Below are positions 10,345 through 19,091 of a stretch of DNA of 64,000 bases, in pieces. Within the stretch, counting starts at the first letter, position 1; every line of letters begins with the position of its first letter. The notes beneath the pieces are model-generated. The model searched no databases. It saw only the letters and a program-made list of their open reading frames with translations, and was not told the origin of the DNA. The DNA is taken from the NCBI GenBank assembly GCA_965232595.1, contig OZ246983.1, positions 1,488,001 through 1,552,000 on the forward strand. Direction: 5' to 3'. This DNA is from SZUA-309 sp965232595. GTDB taxonomy: Bacteria; Pseudomonadota; Gammaproteobacteria; Pseudomonadales; Azotimanducaceae. Made by a program: the position numbers and the translations under genes.

Positions 10345-11721
10345 TCAATCCGGGCGGCTGCCCACGGCCGCCCGGACCTCGGCGCTGAGCAGCTCCAGCA
10401 GCCTTTCCGTTGCTCCCCTGTTGGCCTCCACCACCGCCGCGGCCCGCTCGCCGGCCGCACGCCGCAACGCATCGTCAGCCAGCCAAGCGGCAACGCGCTC
10501 TGCCATTGACTCCGCATCGCTGACCAGGTGCAGACAGTCCGCGTCGCTGAAGGCAGCAACCACGTCCGGAAAGTTGAACGTTTCCGGTCCCATCAGTAGC
10601 GGGGTCCGGCAGACGGCGGCCTCGATGGGATTGTGGCCACCGACAGACACCAGGCTGCCGCCGAGAAAAGCCACATCGGCGAGCCCATAGAGATAGAGCA
10701 GCTCGCCCATGGTATCGCCGAGCACCACGTCCCTGCCCACAGGCGCCTCCACCTCGCTCATCCAGGCCTGACTGAAGCCGGCCTGATCGATCAGCGTCCC
10801 GACCTCACCCCGTCGCTCCGGGTGCCGCGGGACCAGGATCAGCAGCAGCTCGGGAAAGCGTGCCTTCAGCTGCTGGTGCGCCGCCAGAATCACCTCTTCC
10901 TCCCCGGGATGGGTGCTGCCGGCTATCCAGACCGGCCGGCCCGACAGGGCCCAGCGATCGGCCAGGGCCTGCACCCGGTCGCTGTGATCAGCCGGCAGAC
11001 GGACGTCGAACTTGACGCTGCCAAGCGCACCCACGCGGTCGGCCGGCGCGCCCAGAGCCAGGAACCGCTCCGCGTGATCGGCGTACTGACAGGCAATGAA
11101 GCGCAGGCTCTCGAGCATGCTCGTGGTCAGGGCGCCAATCCGGCTGTAGCCGCGCGCCGAGCGTTCGGAGAGCCGGGCGTTGACCAGCAGCGCCGGCACG
11201 TCCCGTCTTTCTGCCTCCCGCAGCATGTTCGGCCATAGCTCCGTCTCCATCAGCACCAGCAGGCGCGGGGCCACCTGGTCAAAGAAACGGCTGACTACCG
11301 CCGGGAAATCGTAGGGCGCGTAACAGTGCGCGACCCGATTACCGAGCAGCCGGGCGACCTGCGCGGAGCCGGTCGGCGTCATGGTGGTCACCAGCAGCGG
11401 CACTTCCGGATGTCGATCGGCCAGCGCCAGGATGATGGGTGCGGCGGCGATGGTCTCTCCGGCAGAAACCGTGTGAAACCAGATGGCGCCCTGCGGCGGC
11501 GGCTCCGGCAGCCGCGCGAAGCGTTCCTGAATGCGCTCGCCGTAGGCAGGATCGCGGCGGGCCCGGTAAGCGAGGCGCAGCCGCACCAGCGGCCGGGCCA
11601 GCAGCAGCAGCCCGGCATAAAGCAGCCGCCAGGCAGTTACAGCGGCGGGTGTGGGAGTTGCTGAGTGTTCGGCCATCGGGCGGACAGCCTGAGTGGCTGT
11701 CGGCAGACCGTCAAGAACCAT
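10345..11721 (-). CDS. waaA: 3-deoxy-D-manno-octulosonic acid (Kdo) transferase WaaA
   Basis: Transfers Kdo from CMP-Kdo to lipid IVA at the inner membrane, the first step of LPS core assembly. Diagnostic motifs are FHTVSAGETIAAAPI, TTMTPTGS, METELWPN, GDTMGELLYLYG and GGHNPIEAA, all matching the family. Residues 31-45 form the membrane-associated N-terminal helix. The annotated start gives 458 residues. The ATG at 11676 (443 residues) agrees better with E. coli WaaA, and neither start has a clear ribosome site. It converges on tolC with a 7-bp gap. Confidence 0.96.
   Translation of the reverse strand: MVLDGLPTATQAVRPMAEHSATPTPAAVTAWRLLYAGLLLLARPLVRLRLAYRARRDPAYGERIQERFARLPEPPPQGAIWFHTVSAGETIAAAPIILALADRHPEVPLLVTTMTPTGSAQVARLLGNRVAHCYAPYDFPAVVSRFFDQVAPRLLVLMETELWPNMLREAERRDVPALLVNARLSERSARGYSRIGALTTSMLESLRFIACQYADHAERFLALGAPADRVGALGSVKFDVRLPADHSDRVQALADRWALSGRPVWIAGSTHPGEEEVILAAHQQLKARFPELLLILVPRHPERRGEVGTLIDQAGFSQAWMSEVEAPVGRDVVLGDTMGELLYLYGLADVAFLGGSLVSVGGHNPIEAAVCRTPLLMGPETFNFPDVVAAFSDADCLHLVSDAESMAERVAAWLADDALRRAAGERAAAVVEANRGATERLLELLSAEVRAAVGSRPD
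10350..10375. terminator. GC hairpin at the tolC/waaA convergent junction
   Basis: A perfect 9-bp stem (CCGGGCGGC / GCCGCCCGG) with an 8-nt loop lies 12 bp after the tolC stop, inside the last codons of waaA. It has no T-run on the tolC side; on the waaA side it is followed by ATTGAGTT. It could end tolC transcription while encoding the WaaA C-terminus. Confidence 0.4.
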
Positions 11722-11794
11722 TGCGAGCCCCGGTCAGCATGGATAGGCTCCCTGGCAACCTTCCGCCACGCCCGAGGAGCAGACCTCGACCGTC

Positions 11795-12979
11795 ATGACG
11801 AGCCCGGATCTGGACGCAATCATCGTCGGCGGCGGCGTGGCCGGGCTGTGGGTGCTCAATCATCTGACGGCGGAGGGCCGGCACTGCATCCTCCTGGAGG
11901 CGGGCGATCTGGGTGGCACCCAGACCCTGGCGAGCCAGGGCATGGTCCACGGCGGCATCAAGTACGCGCTCGGTGGCTCGCTCACCGGCGCCTCGGAAGC
12001 CATCGCCGGCATGCCCGATCGCTGGCGCCTCGCCCTCGCCGGCGAGGGCCCGGTCGACCTGTCCGGCCTCGAGACGCTCGCCGATCGCTACTACCTGTTC
12101 GCGGAAGGCAGCTCCCTGGGCAAGCTCACCGGGTTCTTCGCCAGCAAAGCCCTGCGTGGTCGGATCGAGCGGCTGACGGCCACAGACTACCCGGAGGGTC
12201 TGCGCGACTTCGACGGCGTGGTCTACGGCCTGCCCGACTTCGTGATCGACACCCAGGCCCTCATCGAGCGGCTCCGAGCGCCGGTTCAGGACCGGATCTT
12301 CCAGCACCCCGTAGCGGCTCAGCAGCTGCAGCCGACCGAAGCGCGGGGCTGGCGACTGTCCCTGCCCGACAGGCAGGTCACGGCCAGCCACCTGGTGCTC
12401 TGCGCCGGCGCCGGGAACGGCCCGCTGCTGGCAGGGCTCGGGATCACAGAGCCGAAGATGCAGCTGCGGCCGCTGCACCAGGTGCTGGTTCGGCACCCGG
12501 CGCTGCCGCCTCTGTATGCGCATTGCGTGACCTCCATCCGCCGGCCGGAACCGCGGCTGACCATCACCAGCCACGAGCTCAGCCCGGATGAGCTGATCTG
12601 GTATCTGGGTGGGCAGCTGGCCACCGATGGGGTTGATCTCGATCCGGCGACTCAGAAGCAGCAGGCACGCCGGGAACTCAGCCGCTGCGTGCCGTGGATC
12701 GACTGGGGCCAGGCTGAAATCGACACCCTGCGCATCGATCGGGCCGAGCCGGCCTGGTCCGGTGGCAGGCGACCGGACGAAGCCTACCTGCAGACCGTCG
12801 ACGCCGGGGCGCCCTGCCAGATCTGCTGGCCGACCAAGCTGAGCCTGGCGCCGGATCTGGCGGACCGGGTGGCGACAGCGCTGGCCGCTGCTCCAGCAAC
12901 GACACCTGCGTCGAAAGAGATACCCGACCTGCAGTTGCCCACAGCCAGCGTTGGCCGGCCGCCATGGATCGAATCGTGA
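11795..12979 (+). CDS. FAD-dependent oxidoreductase (DAO family)
   Basis: A 394-residue flavoprotein of the D-amino-acid/glycerol-3-phosphate oxidase fold. The dinucleotide motif is IIVGGGVAGLWVL at about 9-21, followed by the acidic LLEAGDLGG strand end and a GMVHGGIKYALGG segment. A second FAD contact, LCAGAGNGPLLAGL, lies near 205. No transmembrane segment is seen. The substrate cannot be read from the sequence. It is stop-overlapped (16 nt) with the aldo/keto reductase gene, so both are probably one redox operon. The same pair lies near waaA and hldE in Pseudomonas as I recall. Confidence 0.85.
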   Translation: MTSPDLDAIIVGGGVAGLWVLNHLTAEGRHCILLEAGDLGGTQTLASQGMVHGGIKYALGGSLTGASEAIAGMPDRWRLALAGEGPVDLSGLETLADRYYLFAEGSSLGKLTGFFASKALRGRIERLTATDYPEGLRDFDGVVYGLPDFVIDTQALIERLRAPVQDRIFQHPVAAQQLQPTEARGWRLSLPDRQVTASHLVLCAGAGNGPLLAGLGITEPKMQLRPLHQVLVRHPALPPLYAHCVTSIRRPEPRLTITSHELSPDELIWYLGGQLATDGVDLDPATQKQQARRELSRCVPWIDWGQAEIDTLRIDRAEPAWSGGRRPDEAYLQTVDAGAPCQICWPTKLSLAPDLADRVATALAAAPATTPASKEIPDLQLPTASVGRPPWIES

Positions 12980-13740
12980 GCCTGGCGCGCCGCCCTCTGG
13001 GCAACACCGGCATCGAGGTGTCTCTGCTCGGTCTCGGCACCGTGAAGCTCGGCCGCCGGGAAGGGGTCAAGTACCCGCAGCCATTCGAGCTGCCGGACGA
13101 TGCGGCCGCCAGCCACCTGCTGGACACAGCCCGGGAGCTCGGCATCAACCTGCTCGACACTGCGCCCGCCTACGGCAGCAGCGAAGCCCGGCTCGGCAGG
13201 ATGCTGCTCGACAGGCGCAACGACTGGCTGCTCGCCACCAAGGTCGGCGAGACGTTCGAAGAGGGAAAATCCCGGTTCGACTTCACGCCGGAAGCAGTGC
13301 GGACAAGCGTGAAGCGTTCGCTGCAGCGCCTGCACACGGACCACCTGGACATCGTGCTGATTCACTCCAACGGCGATGACCTGGAGATCCTCGATCAGCT
13401 GGGCACGCTCGATTGCCTGAACGATCTCAAGGCTCGGGGCTGGATCCGAGCGACCGGCATCTCGCACAAGACCGTGGCCGGCGGGGAGCGGGCGATCGAG
13501 CTTGGCTGCGACGTGATCATGGCCACCCTGAACCTGGACGAGCAGAGCGAGGCCGGGCTCATCGCTCGAGCCGGCCGCGAGGGTGTTGGAGTGCTTGTCA
13601 AGAAAGCGCTTGCCAGTGGGCACTCCGGCACCGACAGCCTGCGCTACGCAGCCAGCGCCACCGGCGTCAGCAGCGTCATCGTCGGAACCATCAATCCGGC
13701 CCATCTGCAGGAGAACGTCGCCGCCGTCTCCCAGAGCTGA
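12964..13740 (+). CDS. Aldo/keto reductase family protein
   Basis: An NADPH-dependent carbonyl reductase fold of 258 residues, shorter than the usual 300 or so. The AKR catalytic tetrad is intact: D65, Y70 (INLLDTAPAYGSSEARLG), K93 (ATKVGE) and H134 (VLIHSNG). The N-terminal RRPLGNTGIEVSLLGLGT strand is typical. The C-terminal half lacks one helical loop common in larger members. Start is the ATG overlapping the FAD oxidoreductase gene by 16 nt. Substrate unknown; coupling suggests a joint pathway with that oxidoreductase. Confidence 0.88.
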   Translation: MDRIVSLARRPLGNTGIEVSLLGLGTVKLGRREGVKYPQPFELPDDAAASHLLDTARELGINLLDTAPAYGSSEARLGRMLLDRRNDWLLATKVGETFEEGKSRFDFTPEAVRTSVKRSLQRLHTDHLDIVLIHSNGDDLEILDQLGTLDCLNDLKARGWIRATGISHKTVAGGERAIELGCDVIMATLNLDEQSEAGLIARAGREGVGVLVKKALASGHSGTDSLRYAASATGVSSVIVGTINPAHLQENVAAVSQS

Positions 13741-13746
13741 TCGCGG

Positions 13747-15186
13747 TCAGTCGCCCTGCTGAATCCTGTCGACGATGGCGGTGGTGGAGCAGTCATCCAC
13801 CAGGCTCAGCACCCGGACTTCGCCGCCAGCCGCCTGCACGATCTCCGCGCCCACCACTTCGTCCACCGCGTAGTCACCGCCCTTGACCAGCACGTCCGGA
13901 GCCAGCCGCTTGAGCAGCGCTTCCGGCGTGTCCTCGGAGAAGCCGACCACCCAGTCAACCGCGGCCAGGCCGGCCAGCACGCGCAGCCGCTGCTCCAGCG
14001 GGTTAACAGGCCGACCAACGCCCTTGAGCCGGGTGACCGATGCGTCATCGTTGACGGCGACGATCAGCCGATCGCCCAGGGAGCGCGCTTCTTCCAGGTA
14101 AGCCACATGACCGGCATGGAGGATGTCGAAGCAGCCGTTGGTGAACACGATCTTCTCGCCCGCCGCGCGGGCGAGCCGGACCGAGTCACCGAGCTGGGCT
14201 CGACTCATCACGCCGCCGTCGGCCCGCTCGTCAGCAGCCAGCACCCGGGCCAGCTCGGGGCCAGTGACGACCGAGGTGCCGGTCTTGCCAACCACGATGC
14301 CGCTGGCGACGTTGGCCACTCTGGCGCAATCTACCGCCGGCCAGCCGAGCGCACGGGTGATGCCGAGCGCTGCCGCGGAGGTATCGCCGGCACCGGTCTC
14401 ATCGAACACGTCTACGGGTAGCGCCGGTACGTGCAGGTGGCCGCCGTCAGCACTGACCACCGTGTTGCCTTCGCCGCCCCGGGTGATCACCAGCGCTTCG
14501 ATCCTGTGGGTGCTCGCCACCGCTTCTGCTTTGCCCAGCAGCTCATCGTCGTCCGACCACGGGCCCACGGCCCGCTCAAACTCAATGCGGTTGGGCTTCA
14601 GGATCGAAGCGCCAGCGTAGCGCGCAAACGGCTTGAACTTGGGATCCACCACCACCGGCAGCCCGGCCTCCTGGGCCAGCTGGATCAGTGCTTCCGGCTC
14701 CGCCAGCGTTCCTTTGTCGTAGTCCTGCAGGATGACGGCCGCAGTGCCTGCGGAAGCCGCCACCCGCTCGAGCGAAGCCTGAAACTTTGCCGCCAGATCG
14801 GCCACCTGAGCGGCGGCCAGCGGCGACTCGAAATCCGTGCGCAGAAGTTGCTGCTTCTGGCTCACAACCCTGAGCTTGAGCACGGTCGGCCAGTCCGGCA
14901 CGGTGAGGAAGTCGCAGTTCACCCCGGCGGCTGTCAGCGTTGCTTCCAGAGCGCGGCCCGCCTCGTCGTCACCCACGGCACCGATCAGCGTGCAGCTGGC
15001 ACCCATGCTGACCACGTTGAGCGCGACGTTGGCAGCACCACCTGGCCGGTCCTCGATATGCGCCACGTCCACCACCGGCACCGGTGCTTCCTGCGACACC
15101 CGGGTTGCTTCGCCGAACCAGTAACGATCCAGCATCAGATCGCCCACCACGACCAGGTGCACGTCTTGGAGAGAGGGGAGGTTCAT
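13747..15186 (-). CDS. hldE: Bifunctional heptose-7-P kinase / heptose-1-P adenylyltransferase HldE
   Basis: Makes ADP-heptose for the LPS inner core by phosphorylating D-glycero-beta-D-manno-heptose 7-phosphate and later adenylylating the 1-phosphate. Residues 1 to about 320 form a PfkB-type kinase with GDLMLDRYWFGE near the start and catalytic GAGD at 265-268. Residues about 345-479 form a nucleotidyltransferase with TNGCFDILHAGH, the HxGH motif at 357-360. At 479 residues both halves are complete. The product feeds WaaC and WaaF encoded 9-12 kb away. It is divergent from the acyltransferase gene. Confidence 0.97.
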   Translation of the reverse strand: MNLPSLQDVHLVVVGDLMLDRYWFGEATRVSQEAPVPVVDVAHIEDRPGGAANVALNVVSMGASCTLIGAVGDDEAGRALEATLTAAGVNCDFLTVPDWPTVLKLRVVSQKQQLLRTDFESPLAAAQVADLAAKFQASLERVAASAGTAAVILQDYDKGTLAEPEALIQLAQEAGLPVVVDPKFKPFARYAGASILKPNRIEFERAVGPWSDDDELLGKAEAVASTHRIEALVITRGGEGNTVVSADGGHLHVPALPVDVFDETGAGDTSAAALGITRALGWPAVDCARVANVASGIVVGKTGTSVVTGPELARVLAADERADGGVMSRAQLGDSVRLARAAGEKIVFTNGCFDILHAGHVAYLEEARSLGDRLIVAVNDDASVTRLKGVGRPVNPLEQRLRVLAGLAAVDWVVGFSEDTPEALLKRLAPDVLVKGGDYAVDEVVGAEIVQAAGGEVRVLSLVDDCSTTAIVDRIQQGD

Positions 15187-15195
15187 CGCGGCTGG

Positions 15196-15224
15196 ATGGT
15201 ATCACAGGCACCCACTGCTACAAT
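15196..15224 (+). promoter_or_regulatory. Candidate promoter of the lipid A acyltransferase gene
   Basis: An extended -10, TGCTACAAT (hexamer TACAAT at 15219-15224), lies 31 bp before the GTG start. ATGGTA sits at 15196-15201 with exactly 17 bp between them. The same ATGGTA-17-TGCTAnnAT layout recurs before the DUF3012 gene at 38420, which supports it as real. Confidence 0.45.
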
Positions 15225-15255
15225 CCGCGGCACCAGGTAAGCGGCCCGCCGCCCA

Positions 15256-16230
15256 GTGAACGAGCCCGAGACAGTTCCCCCGGAAGCACCGGCGCCGGGA
15301 AAAAAGAAGCAGCGTCGCCGCAAGGTCCGACTGAAGATGTGGGACATACGGGTCTGGCCAACCTGGTTGCTGGTCGGCTTCGCCTGGCTGATCGCGCACC
15401 TGCCGCTGGCGCTGATTGCCCGCGCAGCGGTGCTGCTCGGTGGCCTCGCTTACCGGTTCGGCCATTCCCGGCGGCAGATCACCCTCACCAACCTCGAGCT
15501 GTGCTTCCCCGACCTTTCCGACGCTGAGCGTCAGCGTCTGGCCAGGCTGTCGTTTACGCACACGGCCATGGGCATCCTGGAATCCACCACGGTGTGGCTG
15601 AACCCCGGCAGGGATCTGGCCAGCCGGACGACGATCCATAACGCCGAGCGGCTGGAGCAGGCACGCCGGCAAGGGAAGGGCGTCATTCTCCTGGGCGGCC
15701 ACTTCTCGGCGCTGGACGTGATGGGTCCCGGACTCAAGGCCCTGGATCTGGACGTGATCTATCGGGAGAACAAAAATCCGGTCTGGGAGTGGCTGCAGGT
15801 TCGCGGCCGCAGCCGCTACTTCGGAGCCGTCATGGAGCGTTCCGACGCCCGGGCCATCCTCCGCCGCCTGAAGCAGGGCAGGGTGATCTGGTACGCAGCC
15901 GATCAGGATTACGGCCGCAAACGCTCGGTGTTCGCACCGTTCTTCGGCATTCCCACCGCCTCGATCACGGCGACCGCGAAGCTGGCGGCGCTGACCGGCG
16001 CGCCGGTACTGCTCGGCAGCAACTTCCGAGACCTGGACACGCTGACCTGGGCAGGCTTCGCCGGCGAGCCGCTGGCCGACTTTCCGAGCGGCGATGACGT
16101 GGCCGACGCGACGGCCATCAATCGGGCAATCGAGGCCGCCATCCTCGAGCACCCCGAGCAGTACCTGTGGATGCATCGCCGCTTCAAGACCCGGCCGGAA
16201 GGGGAACCTTCTTTCTACAAACAGCCCTGA
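15256..16230 (+). CDS. Lipid A biosynthesis acyltransferase (LpxL/HtrB family)
   Basis: A late acyltransferase adding a secondary acyl chain to Kdo2-lipid IVA at the inner membrane. The HX4D catalytic motif is GGHFSALD (H149, D154), and the family C-terminal MHRRFKTRPEGE is present, as in E. coli LpxL. A membrane helix spans about 34-63. The first 27 residues are proline- and lysine-rich (GKKKQRRRK) and are an extension relative to E. coli. The GTG start at 15256 is the first in frame; an ATG at residue 28 would remove the extension. Divergent from hldE. Confidence 0.93.
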   Translation: MNEPETVPPEAPAPGKKKQRRRKVRLKMWDIRVWPTWLLVGFAWLIAHLPLALIARAAVLLGGLAYRFGHSRRQITLTNLELCFPDLSDAERQRLARLSFTHTAMGILESTTVWLNPGRDLASRTTIHNAERLEQARRQGKGVILLGGHFSALDVMGPGLKALDLDVIYRENKNPVWEWLQVRGRSRYFGAVMERSDARAILRRLKQGRVIWYAADQDYGRKRSVFAPFFGIPTASITATAKLAALTGAPVLLGSNFRDLDTLTWAGFAGEPLADFPSGDDVADATAINRAIEAAILEHPEQYLWMHRRFKTRPEGEPSFYKQP

Positions 16231-16248
16231 GCGGGATCAGCGCTAGAC

Positions 16249-17304
16249 TCAGACCAGCGCCCGCAGGTGCCCGGCCAGGGCTGCCACGGAAAACTCCCGC
16301 TCCGCACGCTCGAGCGCCTTTTCCGCCCGCCCCGGCAGCTCACCATCCCGGCGCGCCTGGGCAACCCGACGGATCGCCTCTGCCACCTCGTCCGGCTGGC
16401 GCCGGTTGTAGTAGAAACCGCTGCCGCCGAGAACGTACTGCGGGCCGGGTGCCGGCCCTGCCACCACCGGCACGCCGGCACACATGGCTTCCAGCGCCAC
16501 CATGCCGAACGCCTCCACCTCCTGTGAGGTGAGGAGCAGCACATCGAAGGCCCTGAACAGATATCTGGCCTCAGGGACGAAGCCGAGAAAAGTAACTGGC
16601 AGGCCACGGGTAAGGGCTTCGAGCTCGGGGCGCAACGGGCCGTCCCCGACAACAAGCAGACGAACGTTTTCCGCCGATTCGGCCAACAGCCGCAGCGCTG
16701 CCACCGCCAGCTCCGGCGATTTCTTCTCCACCAGCCTGCCAACCAGGCCAACGGTCAGCCCAGCACTCTCCGCCACGCCGAGCTGGCTCAGCGCTTCTGA
16801 TCTCGACCGGCAGGACTGTTGCAGCGCCTGCACATCCACGGCGTTCGGCAGACACAGCGGGTCCGCCACCGTTGCCGCCAGCTCCGCCTGAACGGCCGGC
16901 GACACGCCGGCGAACACCACGTCCCGGGCAAACAACCGGCGTTCCAGCCGCCGTTGAAAGCGCTTGAAGAACGCAAACTCGTGGGCGATCGCCACCTTGC
17001 GCGGCACCTTGAGGCCGCTGGCACGAAGCACCCGGTAGGCCCGGTAGCGGTGACAGACAGCCAGTTGCGGTTGGCCGCCGACCGCCTCCCGCAGGCGTCG
17101 GCCGGCGTGGCGGACGTCGGCCAGGTCTTCGATGTCGAGATAGTCACAGCCGGCAACGGGCGCTGCCCGCGCCGGTGAGAGCACGATGGTCTGCACGCTG
17201 ACGTCGAGCTCGGCCAGCGCCTGCTGGTAGATCGTCAGGATGTCGCCGAACGGCGGGTGATCGTTGGGCGCGATCTGCAGCACGCCCGCCGCCCCTTCAA
17301 CCAT
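16249..17304 (-). CDS. GT4-family glycosyltransferase of the LPS core locus
   Basis: A GT-B retaining glycosyltransferase of 351 residues. The donor-binding half has VGLVGRLVEKKSPELAVAAL, a LLVVGDGPLRPEL strand and an EX7E motif in SQEVEAFGMVALEAM. It begins inside the last 8 bases of the carbamoyltransferase gene and ends the minus-strand LPS run. The position next to a carbamoyltransferase corresponds to WapH of P. aeruginosa, which adds an outer-core sugar; that equivalence is inferred from order only. Sugar donor and acceptor are unknown. Confidence 0.85.
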   Translation of the reverse strand: MVEGAAGVLQIAPNDHPPFGDILTIYQQALAELDVSVQTIVLSPARAAPVAGCDYLDIEDLADVRHAGRRLREAVGGQPQLAVCHRYRAYRVLRASGLKVPRKVAIAHEFAFFKRFQRRLERRLFARDVVFAGVSPAVQAELAATVADPLCLPNAVDVQALQQSCRSRSEALSQLGVAESAGLTVGLVGRLVEKKSPELAVAALRLLAESAENVRLLVVGDGPLRPELEALTRGLPVTFLGFVPEARYLFRAFDVLLLTSQEVEAFGMVALEAMCAGVPVVAGPAPGPQYVLGGSGFYYNRRQPDEVAEAIRRVAQARRDGELPGRAEKALERAEREFSVAALAGHLRALV

Positions 17305-19033
17305 CAGCAGCGACCTTGGTCACCAGGTAGTCCTCCAGCACGAGATACTCCAGATCCGAGCCGAAGAACATGTTCAACGCGTCTTCCGGCGAGCAGACCA
17401 TGGGCTCGCCGCGTCGGTTCAGCGAGGTGTTGAGGACGACCGCGTTGCCCGTCAGCTTCTCCAGCTCGGCGATGAGGTCGTAGTAGCGGGCGTTCTGCTC
17501 GCGGCTGACGATCTGCACCCGGGCAGTGCCATCCTCATGCACCACCTCGGGGATTCTGGGCTTCCAGGCGTCGTTGACGTCGAAGGTGATGGTCATGAAC
17601 GGCGCCGGATGGTCGGTCTGGATGATGTCAGCCGCAACCGTATCGAGCACGCTGGGGCAGAACGGCCGCCAGCGCTCGCGGAACTTGATCTGCTCATTGA
17701 TCCGATCGGCAATCCCCGGCGCGTTCGGACAGCCGAGGATGCTGCGGCCGCCGAGCGCTCGCGGCCCGAACTCCATCCGGCCCTGAAACCAGGCGACCGG
17801 GTTGCCGTCGGCCAGGATCGCCGCCGTCTCGACCGGCACGTCTTCGAGCTTCCGGTAAGCCAGCGGCTGGCTGCAGACCTCGAGCGCGGCCAGACAGGCA
17901 TCCGCATCGTACGCTGGGCCCAGATAGGCATGGTTCATCCGGCCCGGCTGCTCGCCCCGCTCCGCGGCCACGTAGGTGGCCGCACCCAACGACGTGCCGG
18001 AGTCCCCCGCTGCCGGTTGCACGAACAGCTCATCCACATGATCGAGGGCAACGATGCGCTGATTGAGCTTTACGTTCAGCGCCCCGCCGCCGGCGAACGC
18101 GAGGCGACCGGTTTCGCGGAGCACGCCGCCCAGATAGGTCTCCAGAAGCTCCAGGCACCAGTCTTCGAACAGCTGCTGCATGGACGCCGCGTAGTGGATG
18201 TAGGGCTCGTCCGCCACGTCGCCCTGGCGGCGCGGTCCGAGCCAGTCGATCAGCTTGTCGCTGAAGTAGTAGCCGACACCGTTCTCCTTGTAGCGCCGCA
18301 GGCCGACCGTGTTGACCAGGGTGGTGTCGACCTCGAAGCCGCGGCCACGCCTTCTGATGAGCCTGCTGAGATCGTGCAGACGGGCATTGCCGTAGGGCGC
18401 CATGCCCATCACCTTGTACTCGCCATCGAGCATCTCGAAGCCGAGGAACTCGGTGATGGCGCCGTACACGCCGCTGAGGGAGTCCGGGTCGTAGAACTCT
18501 TTGATCTTGTGAATCCGGCCGTTTTCTCCGTAGCCGAAGAAGGTGGTGGCGTACTCCCCTTTGCCGTCCACACCGAGGATGGCCGTTTTGCCGTCGAACC
18601 CGGAGAGGTGGTAGGCGCTGGAAGCATGCGCCAGATGGTGCTCAACCGGAACGAACTCGGTCTGCTGCCAGTCGATGCCGAGCTCGGCACCGGCCTCGAG
18701 AACCCGGTCCCGGTTTCGCCGGAACCGCCGGTTGCCGTTGAACAGCGCATCCAGCGCCCGATCCGGGGCGTACCAGTAGCGCTTCGCGAAGTGCCAGCGG
18801 GCACCGCTGGCCAGGCTGATCGGCGCGTACGGGAACGCGACCGCGTCCACGTCCCGACCGCTCAGCCCCGCTTCCTCGAGGCAGTAACGGGCAGCCTCCA
18901 GCGGCATCCGGTTCTTCGCATGCTTGTCGCGGATGAACCGCTCTTCTTCGGCGGCTGCAACCACCTCGCCGTCCACCAGCAAGGCGGCGGAGGGGTCATG
19001 ATTCAGCGCCCCGGACAGGCCAAGAATGATCAA
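17297..19033 (-). CDS. LPS-locus carbamoyltransferase (NodU/CmcH/TobZ family)
   Basis: Transfers a carbamoyl group from carbamoyl phosphate, through carbamoyl-AMP, to a hydroxyl of a sugar. The 578-residue protein has the Kae1-like N-domain opening LGLSGALNHDPSAALL, the metal site HHLAHA at 132-137, VDGKGEYAT, AGGGALNVKLNQ and the C-domain motif GRMEFGPRALGGRS. It starts at TTG. In P. aeruginosa the gene at this locus (PA5005, WapO) is linked to 7-O-carbamoylation of the second heptose; the same role here is inferred from context. Confidence 0.9.
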   Translation of the reverse strand: MIILGLSGALNHDPSAALLVDGEVVAAAEEERFIRDKHAKNRMPLEAARYCLEEAGLSGRDVDAVAFPYAPISLASGARWHFAKRYWYAPDRALDALFNGNRRFRRNRDRVLEAGAELGIDWQQTEFVPVEHHLAHASSAYHLSGFDGKTAILGVDGKGEYATTFFGYGENGRIHKIKEFYDPDSLSGVYGAITEFLGFEMLDGEYKVMGMAPYGNARLHDLSRLIRRRGRGFEVDTTLVNTVGLRRYKENGVGYYFSDKLIDWLGPRRQGDVADEPYIHYAASMQQLFEDWCLELLETYLGGVLRETGRLAFAGGGALNVKLNQRIVALDHVDELFVQPAAGDSGTSLGAATYVAAERGEQPGRMNHAYLGPAYDADACLAALEVCSQPLAYRKLEDVPVETAAILADGNPVAWFQGRMEFGPRALGGRSILGCPNAPGIADRINEQIKFRERWRPFCPSVLDTVAADIIQTDHPAPFMTITFDVNDAWKPRIPEVVHEDGTARVQIVSREQNARYYDLIAELEKLTGNAVVLNTSLNRRGEPMVCSPEDALNMFFGSDLEYLVLEDYLVTKVAADG

Positions 19034-19067
19034 AGAGTCGTTCCAGCTAGGGTGTCAGAAGGCCGCT

Positions 19068-19076
19068 ACTATAGCA
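19068..19076 (-). promoter_or_regulatory. Candidate internal promoter before the carbamoyltransferase
   Basis: In the 58-bp gap between the double-kinase gene and the carbamoyltransferase the minus strand reads TGCTATAGT, an extended -10 (hexamer at 19068-19073). The element at the -35 distance, TCTGAA, is poor. If active it would give the last two LPS genes their own transcript. Confidence 0.35.
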
Positions 19077-19091
19077 GCGCGGGCAGAGGGT